A DNA stretch of 10,052 bases, taken from assembly GCA_009779515.1 (NCBI GenBank), contig WREE01000068.1, positions 1 to 10,052 of the forward strand. The letters run 5' to 3'. Made by a program: the position numbers and the translations under genes. The notes beneath the pieces were generated by a model that ran no database searches, had not been told where the DNA came from, and saw only the letters and a program-made list of their open reading frames with translations. How positions within the stretch are numbered: the stretch's first letter is position 1; the number at the start of each line of letters is the position of its first letter. Positions 1 to 5,753 of this stretch are shown here, piece after piece. This DNA is from Symbiobacteriaceae bacterium. GTDB taxonomy: Bacteria > Bacillota > JAAYKD01 > WRDA01.

Positions 1-1
1 C

Positions 2-631
2 GAAGCTGTAGCTGCAGCTATAGCCAGTGGCGAGCATCCGGTGGTTATCAACGAAGCTTCAGATAATCCCGGTGGCGGAGCTCCGGCTGACGGCACTCAC
101 TTGCTGCGAGAGCTGATACGTGTCAACCATCCCCGCACCATTTTCGGCTTCCTCTTCGACCCCGAAACTGTGGAGCAAGCTCATAAAGCTGGAGTAGGAG
201 CGGTAATTAACACCCGCATTGGAGGGAAAACCGATACCATACATGGCGAAACTCTGGAGCTGGAAGGAGTGCTAGTTTGCGCTCTCAGCAACGGTGAGGT
301 CAATCGCCGTACAGCCGTAGGTGACGGTGTACCTTTCCGCATGGGGAGAGCTGCCAGGCTTAAGTACCGTAATGTGGAAATTATTATAGGTTCTCTGGCT
401 ATACAAACTCGCGACGACCGCCCTTTCCTGGCAGTGGGAGCCGATTACCGCCAATATGACCTTGTCGCCATGAAATCTACCAACCACTTCCGGGCTTTCT
501 ACGAAAAGAATGCTAAAGGTATCTTTACAGCGGATCCTCCCGGTATTCACACTGCCAATTTCTCTATTTTACCCTACAAGAATCTACCCCGCCCTATTTA
601 CCCCATCGACGATATGCCATCTCGTAAGTAA
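2..631 (+). CDS. MlrC-like protein (M81 family), C-terminal part
   Basis: The gene enters the window already open and reads from base 2 to a TAA at 629-631, giving 209 residues of the C-terminal domain; the N-terminal part lies upstream. The fragment carries the hallmark DNPGGGAP motif near its start (about residues 20-27), followed by a conserved run with TRIGGKTD and, near the end, KSTNHFRAFY. This matches the MlrC C-terminal domain (formerly DUF1485). Family members are named after the microcystin-degrading MlrC of Sphingomonas, a putative zinc metallopeptidase. Most relatives are uncharacterised and probably act on small peptides or other amide substrates, so the substrate is unknown here. 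An in-frame GTG at 41 is internal to the domain and is not the start. A hairpin terminator follows 18 bases after the stop, so this gene appears to be a separate transcription unit from the ATPase operon. Family assignment is firm; function is not. Confidence 0.85.
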   Translation, partial: EAVAAAIASGEHPVVINEASDNPGGGAPADGTHLLRELIRVNHPRTIFGFLFDPETVEQAHKAGVGAVINTRIGGKTDTIHGETLELEGVLVCALSNGEVNRRTAVGDGVPFRMGRAARLKYRNVEIIIGSLAIQTRDDRPFLAVGADYRQYDLVAMKSTNHFRAFYEKNAKGIFTADPPGIHTANFSILPYKNLPRPIYPIDDMPSRK

Positions 632-648
632 TTTGTCAAAAGTTGTTT

Positions 649-700
649 GAAGCACCCCCCAACCACTCAGCTAGAGTGCTTGGGAGGTGCTTCTCTTTAA
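649..700 (+). terminator. Intrinsic terminator of the MlrC-like gene
   Basis: A long hairpin spans 649-693. GAAGCACC at 649-656 pairs with GGTGCTTC at 686-693. The stem continues inward through CCCAA (658-662) with TTGGG (680-684), with one C/A mismatch at 657/685, and then CACTC (664-668) with GAGTG (674-678) around a five-base loop. The following T-rich tail (TTCTCTTTA) is short and interrupted, so termination may be incomplete. The position directly after the upstream stop codon supports the call. Confidence 0.7.
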
Positions 701-737
701 TTGTAAGAGATTTGTTATTTTATGAAGGATAAATGTT

Positions 738-788
738 AATCAAACAGAATATATTATACTATACAAACAAAATCAAACAGTATATATT
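738..788. repeat. 18-bp direct repeat pair in the upstream control region
   Basis: Bases 738-755 and 771-788 are direct repeats matching at 17 of 18 positions. Both contain AATCAAACAG, then A or T, then ATATATT. The copies start 33 bp apart, about three helical turns, so a protein bound at both would sit on the same DNA face. They lie in an AT-rich block in the only large gap before the ATPase operon. I infer a regulator binding site; the regulator is unknown. Confidence 0.6.
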
Positions 789-793
789 TTGTT
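766..793. repeat. AT-rich inverted repeat overlapping the second direct repeat
   Basis: AACAAAAT at 766-773 is the exact reverse complement of ATTTTGTT at 786-793, separated by 12 bases. It shares bases with the second copy of the 18-bp direct repeat. It could be an operator half-site pair or a weak hairpin. There is no GC-rich stem and no clean terminator pattern. Confidence 0.4.
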
Positions 794-824
794 ACAACAG
801 TCCTACAAGCACCAGGGTTCGACC

Positions 825-853
825 TTGACAACCAGAACCTCCAGTGTTACCAT
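825..853 (+). promoter_or_regulatory. Candidate sigma-70-type promoter for the ATPase operon
   Basis: A perfect -35 hexamer TTGACA lies at 825-830, followed after 17 bases by TACCAT (848-853), which matches the -10 consensus at four of six positions. Transcription would start near 860, giving a leader of about 80-100 bases. The -35 element sits inside an imperfect inverted repeat (GGGTTC at 815-820, GAACCT at 835-840). A second candidate, TATACA (760-765), 17 bases, TATATT (783-788), lies in the AT-rich repeat block. The sequence alone cannot decide between them. Confidence 0.45.
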
Positions 854-937
854 ACACAAGATATTTTAGCGTAAGCCCACGGTACGCACCACCTCCTAGT
901 TTTAGGGTCATCTCGTTTAGTATAAAACCTTTTCCAG

Positions 938-1318
938 GTGGCGAAAGGAGCAATTGAAGCATTGGCCAAAGATAGAACTGCCACCGAGCTGGAGCAAGTG
1001 GTAAGTATAATTAGGAGTCTTAAGTCTATAGACCAACAAGGACAGGAGTTATTGGCTCGGGAAGAAGAAAAAATGGTCGCTCTCCTACAGGAAGTAAACG
1101 ACCATATAAAAAACCTGGAAGCCGAAGCTCGGCAACAACTGGAAGTATCTCTGGAGCAAGCCAGAGAGCAGCTTGCTGCCGTCAACCAGGCTGCCATACA
1201 AGCTGCCCAGGAAGAGTATGCCACCCAAAGTAGCCACCTGGAGACCGTAGCCGCTACCAGGCACGCCTCTTGGGTGGCTGAGTTAGTTAGCCGCTGCCTG
1301 ACGATAAATTATCCCTAA
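938..1318 (+). CDS. V/A-ATPase peripheral stalk subunit G/H-like protein
   Basis: This small protein (126 residues if started at GTG 938) is almost entirely helical and rich in Glu, Gln, Ala and Leu with heptad-like spacing, as expected of a long coiled coil. In V/A-ATPases subunit G/H (NtpF in Enterococcus, AhaH in archaea) pairs with subunit E to form the peripheral stalk that stops the A3B3 head rotating with the shaft. Length, composition and position as first gene of the operon fit that role; sequence conservation in this family is low. The start is uncertain: GTG 938 has no Shine-Dalgarno site, whereas TTG 962 has AAAGGAG upstream and would give 118 residues. An in-frame stop at 923-925 excludes a longer form. 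The TAA stop overlaps the ATG of the next gene by one base (TAATG), indicating translational coupling. A generic coiled-coil protein cannot be excluded from sequence alone, but the context is strong. Confidence 0.75.
   Translation: MAKGAIEALAKDRTATELEQVVSIIRSLKSIDQQGQELLAREEEKMVALLQEVNDHIKNLEAEARQQLEVSLEQAREQLAAVNQAAIQAAQEEYATQSSHLETVAATRHASWVAELVSRCLTINYP
944..950 (+). promoter_or_regulatory. Ribosome-binding-site-like AAAGGAG inside the annotated start of the first subunit gene
   Basis: AAAGGAG is the only good Shine-Dalgarno match near the start of the first ATPase gene. It lies downstream of the GTG at 938 and 11 bases before an in-frame TTG at 962. It therefore argues for initiation at 962, although that spacing is longer than usual and TTG is a rarer start. 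Confidence 0.45.
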
Positions 1319-2376
1319 TGAGTAAAAATTATACCAGCAAGGCCATCATGACTAAAACCAGAGCTAGGTATAGCTACCGCTTGGGATCTACCCACTATGC
1401 TGAACTAATGCGTCAGGAAACAGTGAGCGATATTGCCTCTTACCTACGTAAGAGTACAAGATACCGCTCGGCTCTCGCAGCTCTGCCGGAGCAAGGTTTT
1501 CCGCGCCAAGAGTTGGAGGAGTGTTTACACTACAGCATATGGGACTATGTCCGAGGGGTGCTGCACTACGATCGTTCCCCCGACAGCTTTTACCACTATA
1601 TCTTTCGGGAAATGGAAGTCGGCTTTCTCATCCATTGTTTAGACACCCTGAACCACCACTCGGGACAATCTATATCCCTGACAGTACCGGCACAGGTTGC
1701 TCCTTATATAAAAATAAATATGGCTCAACTGGCTAAAGCCTCGAGCTTTCGTGAATTGCTGCTCAACCTACGAGGTACTGCCTACCACACCGTGCTAAGC
1801 CCTTGGTCGGGTGAAGATGATACCCCCTTTGACCATCTCGCTTGCGAAGCTGCTTTGCGCAGCCACAATATCAGCACAACCCTGCAAAGCATTGCAGCTC
1901 TCCCTTCGGCAGCGGAGCGCCAAACCCTCCGGCAATATTACAGTCGCCTAACCGAGCTGGATAACCTCCAGGTTATCTTTCGCCTTAAGGCGCTGCCTAC
2001 CGTTACCGTTGCCAAATTGCAGGCCATGCTTTCCTACTTACCCGATGGCTATTTCCAAAACAGTGAATGGCACAATTTGCTCCAGTCTCCCACCCAGAAT
2101 TCTTTTCTGGAAACCTTACAACCCACCGCTTTGGGTAAGCGTTTAGGTGATTTAAAGAGTACCACCCTGTTAGGTAGTAGCTATTTTGGCCTGCTAACTG
2201 CCGGACTACAGCATAAGCTTAGCCAAAACCTGCTGCGTTTTGCCAGGGAAGGCGCTTCGGCATATATGGCTTTGGTCATGATGAACCGCTTGGAAGTTAA
2301 AAACCTCATTGCTCTTGTTGAAGGCGCCCACTACCGCCTCCCCTCCGAAGAGTTGGCGGTTCTCTTGGTCTTTTAG
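1318..2376 (+). CDS. atpC: V/A-type ATPase subunit C
   Basis: Subunit C (NtpC, homologous to eukaryotic subunit d) is the funnel-shaped socket that joins the D-F central shaft to the membrane c ring. The 352-residue length is normal for the family. The N-terminal part has the aromatic, Arg-rich start YSYRLGSTHYAELM (about residues 18-31). The C-terminal part has the characteristic ending with RLEVKNLIALVEGAHYRLPSEE (split here as RLEVKNLIALV and EGAHYRLPSEE), close to the family's pattern of an acidic-aromatic 'EV/IRNL...G..Y.L..E' helix pair. Conservation between these motifs is weak, as usual for C. The start ATG overlaps the previous TAA by one base and has no Shine-Dalgarno of its own, so it is probably translated by coupling. 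In Enterococcus and Thermus this gene lies after K and E; here it precedes I. Confidence 0.88.
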   Translation: MSKNYTSKAIMTKTRARYSYRLGSTHYAELMRQETVSDIASYLRKSTRYRSALAALPEQGFPRQELEECLHYSIWDYVRGVLHYDRSPDSFYHYIFREMEVGFLIHCLDTLNHHSGQSISLTVPAQVAPYIKINMAQLAKASSFRELLLNLRGTAYHTVLSPWSGEDDTPFDHLACEAALRSHNISTTLQSIAALPSAAERQTLRQYYSRLTELDNLQVIFRLKALPTVTVAKLQAMLSYLPDGYFQNSEWHNLLQSPTQNSFLETLQPTALGKRLGDLKSTTLLGSSYFGLLTAGLQHKLSQNLLRFAREGASAYMALVMMNRLEVKNLIALVEGAHYRLPSEELAVLLVF

Positions 2377-2464
2377 CTTAGAAGTCTGCAAACTTAACTT
2401 ACCTGAACAGACCTTAATTCGCCGCATAGCGCACTCCTAAAGCGAGAGGAGGAGAGGATACGAT
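2377..2464 (+). other. 88-bp intercistronic gap before subunit I
   Basis: This is the largest gap inside the operon; the others are about 10-25 bases. It holds an imperfect inverted repeat (GTCTG at 2384-2388, CAGAC at 2408-2412) with no T tract, and at its end the purine-rich ribosome-binding region AGGAGGAGAGG (2447-2457). A CTCCT at 2434-2438 could pair locally with AGGAG in that site. I see no gene or clear promoter in it. Confidence 0.5.
2447..2457 (+). promoter_or_regulatory. Strong extended ribosome-binding site of subunit I
   Basis: AGGAGGAGAGG contains overlapping GGAGG and GGAG matches 10-12 bases before the ATG at 2465. It supports that start over the internal in-frame ATG at 2480. 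Confidence 0.7.
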
Positions 2465-4417
2465 ATGCCCATTGTTAAAATGAAGTCTGTGCTCATCTTC
2501 GGCCAACTGCAACAGGTAGACCAAGCAGTCATGGCTTGTTTTAAGCAGGGATGCTTTCATCCTGAAGATGCTGCAGTCCTGGTGGGACACGACAGACATT
2601 TTCAAAGACTGGCGGAAAACAACCCCTACCAAGACACCTTGGCAGAAATTCAAGCTATCAGCAAAGATATTAATCATGACCTACAAATAGTAGCCGACCC
2701 GGTAGCTTGCGATGCGGAAGAAGCCAAAGCTATTCTTAAAGATTTTCGGCAAAACATCGAAGCCTCGCACCACCAATTAGCCGAGTGTCTCAGTCGGATC
2801 CACTTTTGCGAAAACGCTCTCAGCCGTCTGGAACATATGGGCAATTTAGATATGGAGTTGGACGACCTTTTCGCTTCCCAGTTCCTGCAAGTGCGCTTTG
2901 GTCGCTTTACTCTCGAAAACTATCGCAAACTTTCTCTGTACCAGGATCGGTTGTTCTTTTTTGTAGCTTTAGATCAAGACGACTCCTACTGTTGGGGGGT
3001 CTGTTTTACCGTCCGTCAACTTCATATTTTAGATGAGACCGATGCCATTTTTTCCTCTCTTTCTTTTGAGCGTCTCTGGGTGGATGAAGAGTTGCAGGGA
3101 ACCCCCCGGGAAGCGATGATCAGTGTCCGTAACGAACTGGTTAAATTGCAAACCCAATATGAGATTTTGCAACAACGGGAGCAGCGGAACTCCCTTCGTC
3201 AGGGGGAGATACTCAACCAATTGCATTCCCGTATGAAAGTGCTGTTTGAAACATACGAACTCAGACGCAGTATCTTCGCCGGCAAAGATGGCTTTGTCGC
3301 TGCAGGTTTTATCCCAGCTAAGGAAGCGGCAGCTTTTGCCGAAGCCTTGCTAGCAGTGGAAAGCGTCACTCTGGAAGTTGGTGAAGCCGATAATTTTCAA
3401 AGTTTGGTACCTCCTACTCTGCTACGGAACCATGCTTTTATACGCCCTATGGAATTTTTCGTCGATCTGTATGGTCTCCCCGGATATCATGATCTAGACC
3501 CCACTCTCTTTTTAGGGATTACCTATTTATTGCTTTTTGGACTGATGTTCGGAGATGTGGGACAAGGTATAACCATATCCGTTATTGGCTGGTTCATGCT
3601 GCGTCGCCAAATAACCGGTTTAGGTGGGGTTTTAACCCGCCTAGGGCTCTCCTCTACCCTTTTTGGTTTCCTATACGGTTCTGTTTTTGGCTACGAACAT
3701 GCTTTAGATTTTCTCTATATAGATATTTTGGGGTTGCCTGCCAAACCTCTGGAGGTTATGCACCCCACCACTATTACCCAAATACTGTTAGCAGCAGTCT
3801 CCTTGGGAGCTGCCTTGGTGCTCCTAGCCATGGTCATAAATATAGTTGCCGCTTGGCACAAAAGGGATTATCATCGTGCTTTCCTTCATCCCAATGGTCT
3901 TCCCGGCATATGGTTTTACTGCTCCGTCTTGGCTGCTGTCCTTGCCCCCTTTTTAGGGGGGACTAACCTTTTAGCCAATCGGCTCTTTATCAGCCTTGGT
4001 TTAGTCCTTCCTCTTATTGTCGTTTACTTTCGAGAAATTATCATCCAACGCACTGCTAAAAACCATTCTTCCGAAGATACGGCAGTTCATTCCGGCTTTT
4101 CGCCAGTTGAAGCCTTTTTCGAGCTCTTCGAAATGCTGTTGTCTCTCACCACCAATACCGTCTCCTTCCTGCGAGTAGGTGGCTTCATCCTCTCCCATGC
4201 TGGTATGATGGCCGTAGTGATGATTCTGGCTAATATGCTGGGTGGTGTCGGCAGTATCGTCATGGTGGTCATCGGCAACCTGTTTGTCATGGCTTTGGAA
4301 GGCATGGTCTGTGGTATCCAAGTGTTGCGTCTACAGTTTTATGAACTGTTCAGCCGTTACTACGAGGGAGGCGGTAAGCCTTTTACTCCTGTCGGTGTTA
4401 AAACATACACTTCATAA
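2465..4417 (+). CDS. atpI: V/A-type ATPase membrane stator subunit I (subunit a)
   Basis: Subunit I (NtpI, homologous to eukaryotic subunit a) forms the two ion half-channels next to the c ring and anchors the peripheral stalks. At 650 residues it has the normal two-part build: a soluble N-terminal half (about 1-340) with helical and coiled-coil stretches, then about eight membrane segments. Diagnostic motifs are DPTLFLGITYLLLFGLMFG followed by GDVGQG (363-368), the SFLRVGGFILSHAG segment, whose Arg570 corresponds to the essential Arg facing the c-ring carboxylate, and the ending VLRLQFYELFSRYYEGGG with a second conserved Arg at 622. The start ATG at 2465 is preceded by a strong ribosome-binding site. 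K follows after 25 bases. Nothing is missing or interrupted. Confidence 0.97.
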   Translation: MPIVKMKSVLIFGQLQQVDQAVMACFKQGCFHPEDAAVLVGHDRHFQRLAENNPYQDTLAEIQAISKDINHDLQIVADPVACDAEEAKAILKDFRQNIEASHHQLAECLSRIHFCENALSRLEHMGNLDMELDDLFASQFLQVRFGRFTLENYRKLSLYQDRLFFFVALDQDDSYCWGVCFTVRQLHILDETDAIFSSLSFERLWVDEELQGTPREAMISVRNELVKLQTQYEILQQREQRNSLRQGEILNQLHSRMKVLFETYELRRSIFAGKDGFVAAGFIPAKEAAAFAEALLAVESVTLEVGEADNFQSLVPPTLLRNHAFIRPMEFFVDLYGLPGYHDLDPTLFLGITYLLLFGLMFGDVGQGITISVIGWFMLRRQITGLGGVLTRLGLSSTLFGFLYGSVFGYEHALDFLYIDILGLPAKPLEVMHPTTITQILLAAVSLGAALVLLAMVINIVAAWHKRDYHRAFLHPNGLPGIWFYCSVLAAVLAPFLGGTNLLANRLFISLGLVLPLIVVYFREIIIQRTAKNHSSEDTAVHSGFSPVEAFFELFEMLLSLTTNTVSFLRVGGFILSHAGMMAVVMILANMLGGVGSIVMVVIGNLFVMALEGMVCGIQVLRLQFYELFSRYYEGGGKPFTPVGVKTYTS

Positions 4418-4442
4418 CCGGATTTGAAAGGAAGTTAGGATT

Positions 4443-4799
4443 ATGAAAAGAAAGCGCATCTTTCTGATGGCGCACCTGGTTATCGTCGTAGTTGCTGTTG
4501 TTACCATGATGGCTTTCGCCATGCACAACTATGCTCAAGCTGCCGAAGCTACCGGTAACGAAGTCGGACAGGTAGGCAATAACAGTTATAGCTGGGCTTT
4601 CATTGCCGCAGCTTTAGCAACAGGCATTGGCTCCATCGGTGCTGGGATTGCCGTGGCTGCAGCTGCTCCTGCTGCTATCGGTGCTTTGGCTGAAGATAGC
4701 TCCACCTTTGGTAAAGCTATGATCTTTGTCGGTTTAGGCGAAGGTTTAGCCATTTTCGGGTTGCTGGTATCTATACTCATCTTACAAAAAATCCCTTAG
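4443..4799 (+). CDS. atpK: V/A-type ATPase c-ring subunit K
   Basis: K (NtpK, called L in Thermus) is the proteolipid whose copies form the rotating membrane ring. The 118-residue protein has a basic N-terminus (KRKR) and a hydrophobic segment (about 8-26) ending AQA, which looks like a signal peptide cleavable after Ala33. One helical hairpin follows: helix 1 about 50-79, a polar loop with AEDSS (83-87), and helix 2 about 90-116. The ion-carrying carboxylate is Glu100 in GLGEGLAIFG. This is the short two-helix form found in Thermus, not the duplicated four-helix form of Enterococcus. A Gly, not Ser/Thr, follows Glu100 and helix 1 has no Gln, so the usual Na+ ligands are absent; proton use is inferred. 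AAAGGAAG (4427-4434) is the ribosome-binding site, eight bases before ATG. Confidence 0.95.
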   Translation: MKRKRIFLMAHLVIVVVAVVTMMAFAMHNYAQAAEATGNEVGQVGNNSYSWAFIAAALATGIGSIGAGIAVAAAAPAAIGALAEDSSTFGKAMIFVGLGEGLAIFGLLVSILILQKIP

Positions 4800-4809
4800 G
4801 TTTATTAAA

Positions 4810-5118
4810 ATGCGTTTCTACCTTCTCAGCGACAACGCCGATACCTGCTTAGGTATGCGCATGGCAGGTATGGCAGGCGAGCTAATTACCGATGTAGATA
4901 CCTTGCATTCGGCCCTGCAGCGCTTAGGTACCAACCCCGATATTGCCGTTATCGCCTTAACTGCCGGCTTGATCCGCCTGGATCCTGCGCTCATTACTAC
5001 CTGGAAGCTTAAGCGCTCTCAACCCCTCCTGGTGGAAGTTCCCGACCACTTAGATAGCCACGATGTTTCCCGCAACATTGCCGACTATATCATGAACACC
5101 ATCGGCGTAAAACTGTAA
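4810..5118 (+). CDS. atpF: V/A-type ATPase central shaft subunit F
   Basis: Subunit F (called NtpG in Enterococcus) binds subunit D in the rotating central shaft and influences coupling and ATPase activity. The 102-residue product has the normal size and its alternating alpha/beta pattern. The start resembles other F subunits, with a strand and the GMRMAGMAGE segment (about 15-24), matching the family's 'G.rLaG..g'. The end, DVSRNIADYIMNTIGVKL, matches the typical terminal helix finishing in an IG.KL/I tail. It begins 10 bases after K, with only a weak TTAGG upstream, and ends on the stop at 5116-5118, just before the ribosome-binding site of E. F comes before E here, whereas E-C-F is the usual order in Thermus. 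Confidence 0.93.
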   Translation: MRFYLLSDNADTCLGMRMAGMAGELITDVDTLHSALQRLGTNPDIAVIALTAGLIRLDPALITTWKLKRSQPLLVEVPDHLDSHDVSRNIADYIMNTIGVKL

Positions 5119-5129
5119 GAGGTGCAAGT

Positions 5130-5741
5130 ATGACCAGGTTAACAGAGCTCCACAACTCTCCTAAAATTGCCCAAATTTCTTCTGCTATCACGGCGCTAAC
5201 CGCAGAGCGTGTCCAAGAACTACAGCAGCAAGCCCAGCAGCTTCGGGATCAACGTCTACAGCAAGCCGAAGCCCATTTAACCTATAATATGGAACAGTTA
5301 TATAAAGAGCGTTTCGAAGACTTGCAAGTTAGCTTGGCAGAGGAAAGGGTGCGCTCTCTACAGCAGCTGCGCCAGGCACTTTTTGCCACCAGAGAAAGCT
5401 ATGCCGAAAACGCTTTTGCTGCTGCTGAGGCTGAAATTAAGTCCTTTGTAGCCTCCCAGGCATACCCACCCTTTTTAGAGCTGCTGTGCGAGATGTTTTG
5501 TCGTAGGTATAGCTGCGAAGAAGGCGAAGTGCGCCTCAGGGTGGATGATATGGCATTAGTCGATAATCTGGTTCCCCTATTTCCCAAATCCTGCCGCTTA
5601 GTAGCCAGCCCCGAAATCCGTTTGGGTGGGTTAATGATGTGGTTACCTCAACAGCGTTTACTGGTAGATGAGCGCCTGGAGCGTCGCTTGGCCTACCAGC
5701 GCCAGTGGTTCTATGAACATAGCGGACTAGTATTGTCCTGA
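5130..5741 (+). CDS. atpE: V/A-type ATPase peripheral stalk subunit E
   Basis: Subunit E pairs with G/H to make the peripheral stalk and grips the top of the catalytic head through its globular C-terminal domain. The 203-residue protein has a long Gln/Glu/Arg-rich helical N-terminal half (about 15-110, coiled coil) and a C-terminal alpha/beta domain. That domain contains the family's most conserved stretch: IRLGGLMMWLPQQ followed by LLVDERLERRLAYQ (about 163-190), equivalent to 'GG......G...VDNT...RLE'. The usual DNT is DER here, a small departure. Start: ATG at 5130 with GAGGTG at 5119-5124, directly after the stop of F. Subunit A follows after 12 bases. Confidence 0.93.
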   Translation: MTRLTELHNSPKIAQISSAITALTAERVQELQQQAQQLRDQRLQQAEAHLTYNMEQLYKERFEDLQVSLAEERVRSLQQLRQALFATRESYAENAFAAAEAEIKSFVASQAYPPFLELLCEMFCRRYSCEEGEVRLRVDDMALVDNLVPLFPKSCRLVASPEIRLGGLMMWLPQQRLLVDERLERRLAYQRQWFYEHSGLVLS

Positions 5742-5753
5742 TAGGGGGTTCCT

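Noticed and set aside
753..758. Perfect TATAAT on the - strand in the AT-rich block
   Set aside because: No suitable -35 element is present and there is no - strand gene before the MlrC-like gene, so it is probably a chance match in AT-rich DNA.
815..824. GGTTCGA-like string resembling a tRNA T-loop
   Set aside because: No acceptor, anticodon or D stem can be built around it; it is more likely part of the promoter-region inverted repeat.
632..937. Riboswitch or T-box leader in front of the operon
   Set aside because: No recognisable T-box, antiterminator/terminator pair or known aptamer core is visible; the only terminator-like hairpin belongs to the upstream gene.
847..1224. Open frame on the - strand opposite the first subunit gene
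   Set aside because: It is a Ser/Cys/Ala-rich mirror of the + strand coiled-coil codons, with no family motif and no ribosome-binding site.
4001..4321. Open frames on the - strand inside subunit I
   Set aside because: Their His/Asp/Thr-rich low-complexity products are antisense shadows of membrane-helix codons in a certain gene.
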